This document shows positions 27,983-37,651 of a stretch of 64,000 bases of DNA, piece after piece (within the stretch, counting starts at the first letter, position 1; every line of letters begins with the position of its first letter). The notes beneath the pieces were generated by a model, which was not told the DNA's origin, ran no database searches, and saw only the letters and a program-made list of their open reading frames with translations. Source of the stretch: Maritimibacter sp. (lineage in GTDB: Bacteria; Pseudomonadota; Alphaproteobacteria; Rhodobacterales; Rhodobacteraceae); NCBI GenBank assembly GCA_017792445.1, contig CP051232.1, positions 1,364,001-1,428,000 on the forward strand. The letters are read 5' to 3'. A program made the position numbers and the translations under genes.

Positions 27983-29572
27983 ATGACCGACCTTCATCCC
28001 GTGCGCCGCGCGCTGATTTCCGTTTCCGACAAGACCGGGCTGGTCGATCTGGCCAAGGCGCTGGCGGAGCGCGGCGTCGAGTTGCTGTCGACCGGCGGCA
28101 GCGCGGGCATGCTGCGCGAGGCGGGGCTGACGGTGCGCGACGTGGCCGACGTGACGGGCTTCCCCGAGATGATGGATGGCCGCGTGAAAACGCTGCATCC
28201 GGCGGTTCACGGCGGCCTTCTGGCCCTGCGTGACAAGGACGATCACGTGCAGGCGATGAAGGATCACGGCATCGGCGCCATCGACCTTCTGGTGGTCAAC
28301 CTTTACCCGTTCGAGGCCGCGCTGGCCCGGGGCGCCGACTATGACGAGATGATCGAGAACATCGACATCGGCGGCCCCGCGATGATCCGCGCCGCGTCGA
28401 AGAACCACGCCTTCGTCAACGTCGTGACCGATGTCGAGGATTACCAGCCGCTGCTTGACGAACTGGCGGCACACGACGGGCAGACGTCGTACAGCTTCCG
28501 TCAGCGGCTGGCGCAGATCGCCTATGCCCGCACCGCCGCTTATGATTCGGCCGTGTCGAACTGGATGGCCGGCGCCATAGGCGAAGCCACCCCGCGCCGC
28601 CGCACCTTCGCCGGTTCGCTGGCGCAGACGCTGCGCTATGGCGAGAACCCGCACCAGCAGGCGGCGTTCTACCTTGATGGCACCGGTCGCCCCGGCGTGG
28701 CGACCGCGAAACAGTGGCAGGGCAAAGAACTGTCCTTCAACAACATCAACGACACCGACGCCGCGTTCGAGCTGGTGTCCGAGTTCCGCCCCGAAGACGG
28801 CCCCGCCTGTGCGATCATCAAGCACGCCAACCCTTGCGGCGTGGCCGTGGGCGCCTCGCTGGCCGAAGCCTATCGCAAGGCCTTCGATTGCGACCGGACC
28901 TCGGCCTTCGGCGGTATCGTGGCGCTGAACCAGAAACTGGACCGCGAGACTGCGGAAGAGATCGTGAAGATCTTCACCGAGGTCGTCATCGCGCCCGAGG
29001 CCGACGCCGACGCGATCGAGGTCTTCGCGGCCAAGAAGAACCTGCGCCTGCTGACCACCGGCGGCCTTTCCGACCCGTCCGAGGACATCACCACCTACCG
29101 GCAGGTGTCCGGCGGGTTCCTTGTACAGGGCAAGGACAACGGTCAGGTCGCGCCCGACGCGCTGAAGGTCGTGACCAAGGTCGCACCCGACGAGGGCCAG
29201 CTGGCCGACATGCGGTTCGCGTGGAAGGTCGCCAAGCACGTCAAGTCGAACGCCATCGTCTACGTCAAGGACGGCGCCACCGTGGGTGTCGGCGCGGGCC
29301 AGATGAGCCGCGTGGATTCGGCGCTGATCGCCGCCAAGAAGGCCGAGCGCATGGCCGAGGTTCTGGGACTTCCCGAACCGCTGACGAAGGGTTCCGTCGT
29401 CGCTTCCGATGCGTTCTTCCCCTTCGCGGATGGCCTGATGGAAGCCGCCGGCGCAGGCGCTGCGGCTGTGATCCAGCCGGGCGGCTCGATGCGTGACGAC
29501 GAGGTGATCGCCGCCGCCGACGAAGCCGGTCTGGCGATGGTCTTCACCGGGATGCGTCACTTCCGTCACTGA
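27983..29572 (+). CDS. purH: bifunctional AICAR transformylase / IMP cyclohydrolase
   Basis: A 529-aa cytosolic enzyme catalysing the last two steps of IMP synthesis. N-terminal MGS-like cyclohydrolase domain ([46 protein letters not shown]) and C-terminal transformylase domain with the catalytic KHANPCGVA and FSDPSED-type regions ([34 protein letters not shown]). Full length and intact. Follows the heparinase-like gene and is ended by a strong hairpin. Confidence 0.97.
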   Translation: MTDLHPVRRALISVSDKTGLVDLAKALAERGVELLSTGGSAGMLREAGLTVRDVADVTGFPEMMDGRVKTLHPAVHGGLLALRDKDDHVQAMKDHGIGAIDLLVVNLYPFEAALARGADYDEMIENIDIGGPAMIRAASKNHAFVNVVTDVEDYQPLLDELAAHDGQTSYSFRQRLAQIAYARTAAYDSAVSNWMAGAIGEATPRRRTFAGSLAQTLRYGENPHQQAAFYLDGTGRPGVATAKQWQGKELSFNNINDTDAAFELVSEFRPEDGPACAIIKHANPCGVAVGASLAEAYRKAFDCDRTSAFGGIVALNQKLDRETAEEIVKIFTEVVIAPEADADAIEVFAAKKNLRLLTTGGLSDPSEDITTYRQVSGGFLVQGKDNGQVAPDALKVVTKVAPDEGQLADMRFAWKVAKHVKSNAIVYVKDGATVGVGAGQMSRVDSALIAAKKAERMAEVLGLPEPLTKGSVVASDAFFPFADGLMEAAGAGAAAVIQPGGSMRDDEVIAAADEAGLAMVFTGMRHFRH

Positions 29573-29602
29573 TCCACGGATCGGGGCAATTTCGCCAAGT
29601 TG

Positions 29603-29634
29603 AAGCCCCCCGCGCGCCGGGGGGCTTTCGTTTT
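29603..29634 (+). terminator. intrinsic terminator after purH
   Basis: Nine-bp stem AAGCCCCCC (29603-29611) / GGGGGGCTT (29619-29627), 7-nt loop, then TCGTTTT. Confidence 0.88.
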
Positions 29635-29685
29635 GGCGGGACGCGGGCTAATCCCACGGGAACCTCGGAGAAGGGTGAAGGGCAG

Positions 29686-30168
29686 ATGCGCAGGTTCTGG
29701 ATTGCCGCAGCGGTGGTGTTCGTGCTCGACCAGCTTTCCAAGCTGGCGATCCTGCATGTCGTGAACCTTGACCAGAAGATCGCCTATGACATCTGGCCTC
29801 CGTTCCTGAACCTTCGGATGGCATGGAACTACGGGGTCAACTTCGGCCTGTTCTCGAACGGCGACGGGCCGCAGCGCTGGGTGCTGATCGCGGTGGCGCT
29901 GGTGATTTCCGGCTGGGTTGTCTGGTGGATGCGGCGCGAGAAACGCCCGATGGCGCATGTCTCGGGCGGGCTTCTGGTAGGCGGCGCGCTGGGCAACGTG
30001 ATCGACCGTTTCGCCTATGGCGCGGTGGCGGATTTCCTGAACATGTCCTGCTGCGGCTTCTCGAACCCCTACAGTTTCAACGTCGCCGACATCGCGATTT
30101 TCGCCGGCGCGGTGGGGCTGATCCTCTTCACCGGAGAGCCGCGCAAGAAGCGGAAGAACACCTCGTGA
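29686..30168 (+). CDS. lspA: lipoprotein signal peptidase (SPase II)
   Basis: A 160-aa inner-membrane aspartyl protease that cleaves prolipoproteins. Four helices, the VFVLDQLSKL start and catalytic Asp in GNVIDR and NVADI are present, with the N-Y-G-V-N-F-G-L motif between. It is followed by a lipoprotein gene (DUF3035), a plausible substrate. C-terminus is a short basic tail (RKKRKNTS). Confidence 0.95.
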   Translation: MRRFWIAAAVVFVLDQLSKLAILHVVNLDQKIAYDIWPPFLNLRMAWNYGVNFGLFSNGDGPQRWVLIAVALVISGWVVWWMRREKRPMAHVSGGLLVGGALGNVIDRFAYGAVADFLNMSCCGFSNPYSFNVADIAIFAGAVGLILFTGEPRKKRKNTS

Positions 30169-30220
30169 CCTCCGGGTTTCGATGCGTTAGACATACGCGA
30201 AAGCGCGAAAGGTGCATGGA

Positions 30221-30742
30221 ATGCGGGGCATGATCGGGAAAGCAGTGTGTGGCGTACTGGCCGCGGCCGCCTTGGCCGCGTGCAGCAGTGGCGACCCCAA
30301 GCTTCTGAACCTGACCACCACGACCGAGGGTCCGGACGAGTTCGCGATCGTGCCGAACAAGCCGCTTGAGGCCCCCGACAGCTATGCCAGCCTGCCTACT
30401 CCGACGCCCGGTGGTTTCAACCGCTCGGACGCGAACCCCGAGGCCGAGGCGATCATCGCGCTTGGCGGACGGCCCGAGGCGCTGAACGATATTCCCGGCA
30501 CCGACGCCGCCATCGTCAACACGGTGACCCGTTACGGCGTGACGCCGAACATCCGCGCGACGCTGGCCGCCGAGGATCTGGAATTCCGCCGCAAGAACGA
30601 CGGCCGCCTGCTGGAACGGCTGTTCAACGTCAGCGTGTACTTCAAGGCCTACCGCCGGATGTCGCTGGACCAGTACGCCGAACTCGAGCGGTTCCGCCGC
30701 CTTGGCGTCCGCACGCCGGCCGCTCCGCCCGAGCCGCAGTAA
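30221..30742 (+). CDS. DUF3035 lipoprotein
   Basis: A 173-aa predicted lipoprotein: the signal sequence ends LAAAALAAC, then SSGDPKLLNL and the DUF3035 core (GPDEFAIVPNKPLEAP, LPTPTPGG, RSDANPEAEAIIALGG). Function unknown; common in alphaproteobacteria beside lspA and M16 peptidase genes, as here. ATG 30221 has an AAAGG site 8 bp upstream, better than the GTG at 30212. Confidence 0.88.
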   Translation: MRGMIGKAVCGVLAAAALAACSSGDPKLLNLTTTTEGPDEFAIVPNKPLEAPDSYASLPTPTPGGFNRSDANPEAEAIIALGGRPEALNDIPGTDAAIVNTVTRYGVTPNIRATLAAEDLEFRRKNDGRLLERLFNVSVYFKAYRRMSLDQYAELERFRRLGVRTPAAPPEPQ

Positions 30743-30843
30743 GCCCCGACCCTATCGTCTTTCACAACTCCGTTCCCGCCGCTTGCGTCGCGGGCCGTGG
30801 CCTGTACCTTGGCGCCCATTCCGATTGAAGGACGGGAGGGCCC

Positions 30844-32184
30844 ATGCGCCGCTTTGTTTCCCTGCTGATCGCCTGCTGTGTGGCGGTCCCGGCTTATGCC
30901 GCCGACGTAACAAGCTATGAACTGGACAACGGGATGGAGGTCGTCGTGCTCGAGGACCACCGCGCGCCCGTGGTCGTCCACATGGTCTGGTATCGCGCCG
31001 GCGCCGCCGACGAGCCGCCGGGCGTCTCCGGCATTGCCCACTTCCTGGAACACCTGCTGTTCAAGGGCACAGACGACATGGAAGCGAACGAGCTGTCGCA
31101 GACCGTCGCCCGCAATGGCGGGTCGGACAACGCTTTCACGAACCAGGATTACACCGGCTATTTCCAGCGCGTCGCCGCCGACCGGCTGGAACTGATGATG
31201 ACGATGGAAGCCGACCGGATGCGCGACCTGCGCCTGACCGAAGAAGACATCGTCACCGAACGGGACGTGATCCTTGAAGAGCGCAGCACCCGCGTCGACA
31301 ACAATCCTAACAGCATGTTCATCGAACAGCGGATGGCCGCGCTGTTCCAGAACAGCCCCTATGGCATTCCGATCATCGGCTGGCGGCACGAGATGGAAGC
31401 GCTTGGCATGGACGATGCGCTGGCCTTCTACGAGACGTACTATGCCCCCAACAACGCGATCCTCGTCGTCGCCGGCGATGTCGAGCCGGAAGAGGTGCTG
31501 GCGCTGGCCGAAAAGCACTATGGCCCGCTCGAACCGACGCCGGGCCTCGGCGACCGCGTCCGCCCGCTTGAGCCGCCGCAACTGGCCGAGCGCCGGTTGG
31601 TCTTCGAAGACCCGCGGATTTCCGAACCCTACATCGTCCGCGACTACATCGCCCCCGCCCGCGCGGCGGGCGCGCAGGAACAGGCCGCCGCGCTGGTCAT
31701 CCTTGCCGAGATCCTCGGCGGCAACGACTTTACCTCGGTTCTGCCCCGCAAGCTGGTCTTCGAGGACCAGAAGGCGCTGTATACGTGGGCTTACTATTCG
31801 CCCCTGTCTTTGGAAGAGACGACCTTCGGGCTTGGCATCATGCCGTCCCCCGGCGTGTCGCTGGAGGACGCGGAGTCGGCGATCGACGTTGCGCTGGCGG
31901 AGTTCATGGAAGACGGCATCGACCCCGATCAGTTCGAGCGGGTGAAATTCCAGCTTCGCGCGGCGCATATCTACGCCGAGGATTCAACCGAGGGCATGGC
32001 ACGCCGCTATGGTGCGGCCCTGACCTCGGGGCTGACCGTCGAAGACATCGAAGCTTGGCCCGACGTGCTGGCGGCGGTGACGGTCGAGGACGTGATGGCC
32101 GTTGCGGCCAGCGTGCTGGACAAGCGCAGTTCCGTCACCGGCTGGGCCCGCCCGCCGCAACCCGAGCAGGAGGTGACCCAATGA
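30844..32184 (+). CDS. periplasmic M16 zinc peptidase, catalytic partner
   Basis: A 446-aa exported peptidase. A signal peptide (to about residue 20) precedes an M16 core with inverted zinc motif HFLEH (His66, Glu69, His70) in GIAHFLEHLLFKGT and the downstream conserved Glu in ERDVILEERSTR. The second half-domain follows (APARAAGAQEQAAALVILAEILGG). Translationally coupled (ATGA) to a second M16 protein without the zinc motif; the pair should form a heterodimeric clamp that degrades peptides. Confidence 0.93.
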   Translation: MRRFVSLLIACCVAVPAYAADVTSYELDNGMEVVVLEDHRAPVVVHMVWYRAGAADEPPGVSGIAHFLEHLLFKGTDDMEANELSQTVARNGGSDNAFTNQDYTGYFQRVAADRLELMMTMEADRMRDLRLTEEDIVTERDVILEERSTRVDNNPNSMFIEQRMAALFQNSPYGIPIIGWRHEMEALGMDDALAFYETYYAPNNAILVVAGDVEPEEVLALAEKHYGPLEPTPGLGDRVRPLEPPQLAERRLVFEDPRISEPYIVRDYIAPARAAGAQEQAAALVILAEILGGNDFTSVLPRKLVFEDQKALYTWAYYSPLSLEETTFGLGIMPSPGVSLEDAESAIDVALAEFMEDGIDPDQFERVKFQLRAAHIYAEDSTEGMARRYGAALTSGLTVEDIEAWPDVLAAVTVEDVMAVAASVLDKRSSVTGWARPPQPEQEVTQ

Positions 32185-33494
32185 TCCGGGCAGCCCTTAT
32201 CCTTGCGGCGACGCTGTTCGCCGCCCTCCCCGCCCATGCTGCGGTCGACATCGAACTGGTGGAAAGCCCCGGCGGCATCAAGGCTTGGCTGGTCCACGAG
32301 GACGAACTGCCGTTCACCGCGCTCGAAATCCGGTTCCGGGGCGGCACATCGCTGGACGCCGAAGGTAAGCGGGGCGCGATCAACCTGATGACCGGCCTGA
32401 TCGAGGAAGGCGCAGGCGATATGGACGCGCAGGGCTTCGCCACCGCGCTTGAAGCGCTGGCAGCCGATTTCGACTTTTCGGTCGGTGGTGACGTCCTTTC
32501 GGTCTCGGCGAAGTTCCTGAACGAGACCCGCGACGAGTCGGTGGCGCTTTTGAAGACGGCGCTGACCGAACCGCGCTTCGACGAAGACGCCATCGAGCGG
32601 GTGCGCGAACAGGTGCTGTCAGGCATTCGCAGCGATGCAAACGACCCCGCCACATTGGCGTGGGCCGCGTTCGACGCCTACGCCTTTCCGAACCACCCAT
32701 ACGCCACCAGTGGCGATGGCACCGCCGAAAGCGTGGCCGCGCTGTCCCGCGACGACCTGATCGAAGCGCACCGGCGCATCCTGACCCGCGACCATATCTA
32801 TGTCAGCGCGGTGGGCGACATCACCGCGGAAGAACTGGGTGCGCTGCTGGATAACCTGCTGGGCGATCTTCCGGCCGAGGGCGCACCCTACCCGGACCAG
32901 ACGCAGATGAACTTCGAGGCGGGCGTCACCGTGGTTCCGTTCGACACGCCGCAGTCCACGGCGGTGTTCGGGCACGAAGGGCTGGAGCGGGACGACCCCG
33001 ACTATTTCGCGGCCTACGTCATGAACCAGATCCTTGGCGGCGGTAGCTTCACCTCGCGGCTGTTCTACGAACTGCGCGAGAAGCGGGGGCTGACCTATGG
33101 CGTCTATACCTACCTGTCCGACTGGGACTATGCGGACGTACTGAACGGTCAGGTCAAATCCGCCAATGGCACCATGGCGGAAGCCATCGAACTGGTCCGC
33201 GCCGAGTGGCAGAAGTTGATCGACGAAGGCGTGACGGCGGAAGAACTGGAAGACGCGAAGACCTACCTCACCGGCTCGTACCCGCTGAGGTTCGACGGTA
33301 ACGGGCGGATCGCGCGTATTCTGGTCGGCATGCAGATGATCGGCCTGCCGCCCGAGTATATCGAGACCCGCAACGCCAACATCGAGGCTGTGACGTTGGA
33401 GGATATTCAGCGCGTCGCCGAGCGGGTGCTGCAACCGGATCGGCTGCATTTCATCGTGGTCGGACAGCCGGAAGGTTTGGAAACCACCAATTAG
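32181..33494 (+). CDS. periplasmic M16 peptidase, zinc-less partner
   Basis: A 437-aa exported M16-fold protein. Signal peptide LILAATLFAALPAHA; the position of HxxEH reads RGAINLMTGLIEEGAGD, so no zinc is bound. The C-terminal half retains MNQILGGGSFTSRLFYELREKRGLTYGVYTY, which contains the Arg/Tyr substrate-binding region that completes the active site of the catalytic partner. This active/inactive pairing is known for heterodimeric bacterial M16B proteases. The ATG overlaps the upstream stop. Confidence 0.92.
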   Translation: MIRAALILAATLFAALPAHAAVDIELVESPGGIKAWLVHEDELPFTALEIRFRGGTSLDAEGKRGAINLMTGLIEEGAGDMDAQGFATALEALAADFDFSVGGDVLSVSAKFLNETRDESVALLKTALTEPRFDEDAIERVREQVLSGIRSDANDPATLAWAAFDAYAFPNHPYATSGDGTAESVAALSRDDLIEAHRRILTRDHIYVSAVGDITAEELGALLDNLLGDLPAEGAPYPDQTQMNFEAGVTVVPFDTPQSTAVFGHEGLERDDPDYFAAYVMNQILGGGSFTSRLFYELREKRGLTYGVYTYLSDWDYADVLNGQVKSANGTMAEAIELVRAEWQKLIDEGVTAEELEDAKTYLTGSYPLRFDGNGRIARILVGMQMIGLPPEYIETRNANIEAVTLEDIQRVAERVLQPDRLHFIVVGQPEGLETTN

Positions 33495-33504
33495 AGGTGA
33501 GCGT

Positions 33505-33583
33505 GGCGCGCGGGGACCGCGCGCCCTACTCTGGACGGGCGTTGTAATCAAAAGGGCACGCAGAGCGATCTGCGTGCCTTTTT
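33505..33583. terminator. double hairpin with bidirectional terminator between convergent genes
   Basis: First a perfect 9-bp stem (33505-33513 / 33517-33525) without a T-run, then a 10-bp stem GGCACGCAGA (33555-33564) / TCTGCGTGCC (33569-33578) with GCGA loop, flanked by AAAA and TTTTT. The second can stop both the M16 and pdxJ transcripts. Confidence 0.9.
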
Positions 33584-33605
33584 CCGTTTCGGGATAGCGG
33601 GCGGA

Positions 33606-34355
33606 TCAGGCGCGCGCTTCGTCCATCAGGCGGCGCATCTCGGTGATCGCGGGGCCGAGGCCAAGAAAGATCGCCTCGCCGATCAGGTAATGGCCGATGT
33701 TCAGCTCCATCACCTCGGGCAGCGCCGCGACGGGCTGCACGGTATCGTAGGTCAGGCCGTGTCCGGCGTGAACCTCCAGCCCCAGTTCATGCGCCAGTGT
33801 CGCCATATCGCGCAGCCGCGCCAGTTCAGCGTCGCGCTCGTCGAACCGGCCCTCGGCATGGAAATCGCAATAGGCGCCGGTGTGCAGTTCGACCACGGCC
33901 GCGCCGATCCGCGCGGCGGCCTCGATCTGCGGGCGGTCGGCGGCGATGAAGATCGACACGCGGCACCCGGCGTCCGCCAGCGGCGCGATGAAATGCGCCA
34001 GCCGGTTCTCGTCGCGCGCCACTTCCAGCCCGCCCTCGGTCGTGCGTTCCTCTCGCTTCTCAGGAACGATGCAGACGGCGTGGGGCTTGTGGCGCAGGGC
34101 GATGGCCTGCATCTCGTCCGTTGCCGCCATCTCGAAGTTCAGCGGCACGGTCAGTTCCTCGGCGAGCCGTGCGATGTCGTCGTCCGAGATGTGTCTCCGG
34201 TCCTCGCGAAGGTGCGCGGTGATCCCGTCGGCGCCGTGTTCCTCGGCCAGTTTCGCGGCGCGCACCGGATCGGGATAGGCCGACCCCCGCGCGTTCCGGA
34301 CGGTGGCCACGTGGTCGATGTTCACCCCAAGGCGAAGCCTGCCCAACGGTTCCAT
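33606..34355 (-). CDS. pdxJ: pyridoxine 5'-phosphate synthase
   Basis: A 249-aa TIM-barrel enzyme of deoxyxylulose-5-phosphate-dependent vitamin B6 synthesis. [58 protein letters not shown] and VHAGHGL are the PdxJ signatures. Ten bp after the DUF2062 gene, last in a minus-strand cluster with rsh. In several Rhodobacterales acpS follows pdxJ; here a terminator does. Confidence 0.96.
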   Translation of the reverse strand: MEPLGRLRLGVNIDHVATVRNARGSAYPDPVRAAKLAEEHGADGITAHLREDRRHISDDDIARLAEELTVPLNFEMAATDEMQAIALRHKPHAVCIVPEKREERTTEGGLEVARDENRLAHFIAPLADAGCRVSIFIAADRPQIEAAARIGAAVVELHTGAYCDFHAEGRFDERDAELARLRDMATLAHELGLEVHAGHGLTYDTVQPVAALPEVMELNIGHYLIGEAIFLGLGPAITEMRRLMDEARA

Positions 34356-34365
34356 TCACAGCTCC

Positions 34366-35025
34366 TTACTCGGCCGGAGCTCCGTCGGATTTGCCGGGCT
34401 CGGCCTTTGACATCGCGGCGCGCCGCTTTTCGAAACGGTCACGCAGTTTCTTGACCCGGCGCGCCTGGTAGGCCTTCACCGCCGGGAGCGCCAGCATATA
34501 GGCGATGATCGCGGCCACAATCCCCGGAAGGATGCCGCCCACCATGTAGGGCAGAAAGGCTTCGTGCCAGAACCGCCCCAGCCGGTCCCAATGCGTCGGG
34601 TCGTGGGTGAAGACGGAAACGAGGTTGTGCCAGATTTCCTGGCTGGCCTGACTGAACGCGCCGAAGACGCGGTGGATCGGAATGGCGTGCCGCCCCATCA
34701 GGAATTCGCCCAGTTCAAGGCTGATCGCGGCGATGAAGGGGAAGGTCAGCGGGTTGCCGAAGAAGGTCGCCATCAGCGCGGCGAAGATATTGCCCTGCAT
34801 GATGATCGCAAGAAGCGTCGCCAGGAAGAAGTGGAAGCCGAAGAACGGGGTGAAACAGACGAAGACACCCGCCGCGATGCCGCGCGCAATGCGGTGCGGC
34901 GGGTCCGGCAGGCGGCGCAGCCGGTGCGCGACATAGTAAAACGCCCTGTTCCAGCCGCCACGCGGCCAGAAAGCCTCGGCTATGACCTGAAGCCAGGTAC
35001 GTGGCGTCCGGCGCTTGAAGACCAC
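34366..35025 (-). CDS. DUF2062 membrane protein
   Basis: A 219-aa protein with two or three membrane segments and the DUF2062 core (RIARGIAAGVFVCFTPFFGFHFFLATLLAI, then MATFFGNPLTFPFIAAISLELG). GTG start. The C-terminus is a long basic helix (ARRVKKLRDRFEKRRAAMSKA). Role unknown; the family often sits beside rsh and pdxJ in alphaproteobacteria, as here (19 bp after rsh). Confidence 0.88.
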   Translation of the reverse strand: MVFKRRTPRTWLQVIAEAFWPRGGWNRAFYYVAHRLRRLPDPPHRIARGIAAGVFVCFTPFFGFHFFLATLLAIIMQGNIFAALMATFFGNPLTFPFIAAISLELGEFLMGRHAIPIHRVFGAFSQASQEIWHNLVSVFTHDPTHWDRLGRFWHEAFLPYMVGGILPGIVAAIIAYMLALPAVKAYQARRVKKLRDRFEKRRAAMSKAEPGKSDGAPAE

Positions 35026-35043
35026 AGTCTGCCTATTCCCCTC

Positions 35044-37179
35044 TTAGGGCCGTCGGTTCAGATCCCGGTATCGACTGATCGAAGCGACGTCGCTTTCTGC
35101 CTCGACGGCCAGCATGACCGCATGAAGGTGCTCAACATCCCGCAGGTCGACGTCAATAATCAGGCGATAAAAGTCCGGTTTCCTGTCCGCGAAATGCAGA
35201 TCAGAGATATTTGCCTTCTGTTCGCCAATCAATGTGCAAATACGCCCCAGTACCCCGGCGTCGTTGCTGATCGTTACGTCAAGGCTGACAGTATGGCCCG
35301 CGGGGTGGTTGCCCGAGTGCCAGTGCAGGTCGACCCAGCGCCCGGGCTCGTCCTGGAACTCTTCCAGCGCGGGGCAATCGATGGCGTGGACGATTACGCC
35401 CTTGCCGCGATACGAAATGCCGACGATGCGCTCTCCGGGCACCGGCTGACAGCATTGCGCCCGCTCGAAGCTCTGGTCCGGCCCCAGACCGATGACCGAG
35501 CGTGACAGGTCGATCTCGTCGGGCTCTTCGCCGCCGAGGTCCGGATAAAGCGCCGACACGACCTCGCGCGCCGTCAGTTCCGCCGAACCCAGCCGCGCGA
35601 GCAGTTCGCTTGCCTCGCCCAGCCCCATCTGGCGGGCAGCGGTGTCGAGCGCTTTCTGCGTGGCCCGCTTGCCGACATGCTCGAAGGCCACGCGGGCAAG
35701 TTCCCAGCCCAGCTTGACGAACCGCTCGCGGTCCTCCTCGCGCAGCGAGCGCCGGATCGCAGCCTTGGCGCGGCCAGTCACCACGATGTCGATCCAGGTC
35801 GACTGCGGGCGCTGACCGGCGGCGGTCATGATCTCGCAGCTTTGGCCGTTCTTCAGGCGGGTCCACAGCGGAACCCGCATGCCGTCGACCTTGGCGCCCA
35901 CGCAGCTGTCGCCGATCCGGGTATGGATCGCATAGGCGAAGTCCAGCGGCGTGGCGCCGCGCGGCAGCTTGACCACGTCACCCTTCGGCGTGAAGCAGAA
36001 CACCTGGTCGGCGTACATTTCCAGCTTCACGTGTTCTAGGAATTCGTCGTGATCCTCGGCCGCCTCGAACTGTTCCGTCAGCGAGGTGATCCATTTCTTC
36101 GGATCGACGGCGAAGGGGTTCTCGGACGGCACGCCGTCGCGGTAGGACCAGTGCGCCGCGACGCCGGCCTCGGCCACGTCGTGCATCTGGAAAGTCCGGA
36201 TCTGGATCTCGACCCGGCGCCCGTCGCGGCCCGACACCGTGGTGTGGATCGAACGGTAGCCGTTCGACTTGGGCTGGCTGATGTAGTCCTTGAACCGCCC
36301 CGGTACCGCGCGCCAGCGCTGGTGCATCGCGCCAAGGATCGCATAGCACTCGGCCTCGGTCGAACACAGGATGCGGAAGCCGTAGATGTCGCTGAGCCGC
36401 GAGAAGGACAGACCCTTCTCCTGCATCTTCCGCCAGATCGAGTAGGGCTTCTTGGCGCGTCCGCGCACCTCGCCCTCGATCGCGGCCTTCTTCAGTTCCT
36501 TGCGGATGTCGGCGGTGATCTTCTTCACCACGTCGCCGGTCTCGCGCTCCAGCCGGATGAAGCGGCGCATGATCGAGTTGCGCCCTTCCGGGTTCAGCAC
36601 GGCGAAGGACAGGTCCTCCAGCTCGTCGCGCATCCACTGCATGCCCATCCGGCCCGCGAGCGGCGCGTAGATATCCATCGTCTCGCGCGCCTTCTGCACC
36701 TGCTTCTCGGCGCGCATGGACTTGATGGTCCGCATGTTGTGCAGACGGTCGGCCAGCTTCACGAGGATCACCCGCAGGTCCTTGGACATCGCCATCAGGA
36801 GCTTGCGAAAATTCTCGGCCTGCTTGCTTTCGGACGAGGACAGCTGAAGGTTCGTCAGCTTGGTGACGCCATCGACCAGTTCGGCGATGTGAACACCGAA
36901 GGTCTGCGACACTTCCTGATAGGTCGACCGGGTATCCTCGATCGTGTCGTGCAGCAGGGCGGTGATGATCGTCGCATCGTCCAGCCGCATCTCGGTCAGG
37001 ATCGAGGCGACGGCGACCGGGTGGGTGAAATACGGCTCACCCGACTGCCGGAACTGTCCGGCATGCATCCGGCCGCCATAGTCATAGGCGGCCCGGATGA
37101 GTTCTTCGTTAGAGCGGGGATTGTAGGCGCGGACCCGTTCGATCAGGTCGTCGACCTCGATCAGGCGGTCCAGCGCCAT
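35044..37179 (-). CDS. rsh: bifunctional (p)ppGpp synthetase/hydrolase, Rel/SpoT homologue
   Basis: A 711-aa stringent-response enzyme. Order: N-terminal HD hydrolase (HPVAVASILTEM, LLHDTIEDT, about residues 45-160), ppGpp synthetase domain (ADRLHNM region, then GFRILCSTEAECYAILG and KPKSNGYRSIHTTV-like SQPKSNGYRSIHTT), a TGS domain (VFCFTPKGDVVKLPRGATPLDFAYAIHT, about 390-450) and a C-terminal ACT domain. Both catalytic halves look intact, so this may be the sole long Rsh. It lies between rpoZ and DUF2062 on the same strand. Confidence 0.95.
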   Translation of the reverse strand: MALDRLIEVDDLIERVRAYNPRSNEELIRAAYDYGGRMHAGQFRQSGEPYFTHPVAVASILTEMRLDDATIITALLHDTIEDTRSTYQEVSQTFGVHIAELVDGVTKLTNLQLSSSESKQAENFRKLLMAMSKDLRVILVKLADRLHNMRTIKSMRAEKQVQKARETMDIYAPLAGRMGMQWMRDELEDLSFAVLNPEGRNSIMRRFIRLERETGDVVKKITADIRKELKKAAIEGEVRGRAKKPYSIWRKMQEKGLSFSRLSDIYGFRILCSTEAECYAILGAMHQRWRAVPGRFKDYISQPKSNGYRSIHTTVSGRDGRRVEIQIRTFQMHDVAEAGVAAHWSYRDGVPSENPFAVDPKKWITSLTEQFEAAEDHDEFLEHVKLEMYADQVFCFTPKGDVVKLPRGATPLDFAYAIHTRIGDSCVGAKVDGMRVPLWTRLKNGQSCEIMTAAGQRPQSTWIDIVVTGRAKAAIRRSLREEDRERFVKLGWELARVAFEHVGKRATQKALDTAARQMGLGEASELLARLGSAELTAREVVSALYPDLGGEEPDEIDLSRSVIGLGPDQSFERAQCCQPVPGERIVGISYRGKGVIVHAIDCPALEEFQDEPGRWVDLHWHSGNHPAGHTVSLDVTISNDAGVLGRICTLIGEQKANISDLHFADRKPDFYRLIIDVDLRDVEHLHAVMLAVEAESDVASISRYRDLNRRP

Positions 37180-37203
37180 GCACGCATCCCCTTACAAAGG
37201 CCC

Positions 37204-37557
37204 TTACTTGGGCTCCTGCGCTTCCATGAGGGCGCGCAGCAGTTTCTCTTCGGACATATCGTCCTCGACCGGCTTGTCCTGCTCGGCGCCCATCAGAAGC
37301 GCCATCGCGTCTTCTTCCGGTTCGTCGACCTCGATCTGGGTCTGGTTGCTTTCGATCATGCGCTCACGCAGATCTTCAGCCTGCTGGGTTTCCTCGGCGA
37401 TCTCGCGCAGGGACACGACAGGATTCTTGTCGTTGTCGCGATCCACGGTGATCGGGGCACCCGAAGAGATTTCGCGTGCGCGGTGAGCGGCAAGCATCAC
37501 CAGCTCGAACCGGTTCGGTACCTTGTCAACGCAATCTTCGACCGTAACGCGGGCCAT
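37204..37557 (-). CDS. rpoZ: RNA polymerase omega subunit
   Basis: A 117-aa subunit: [33 protein letters not shown] is the omega signature, with a longer acidic tail ([19 protein letters not shown]) as in other Rhodobacterales. The start is at ATG 37557; open frame beyond it belongs to the folK intergenic space. Upstream of rsh by 24 bp: omega is one of the ppGpp-binding elements of RNA polymerase, and this linkage is widely conserved. Confidence 0.95.
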   Translation of the reverse strand: MARVTVEDCVDKVPNRFELVMLAAHRAREISSGAPITVDRDNDKNPVVSLREIAEETQQAEDLRERMIESNQTQIEVDEPEEDAMALLMGAEQDKPVEDDMSEEKLLRALMEAQEPK

Positions 37558-37651
37558 GTCTGCTCCAATCCTAAACTGGGGGAGATGTCGAAACGCTTTA
37601 TTACGCGCATATACCCCTGTTGACAAGGCGAAGGGCGCAAAACGGCGTGAT

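Noticed and set aside
27848-29569. 573-codon open frame antisense to purH
   Set aside because: purH is complete and conserved; the antisense product has no recognisable feature.
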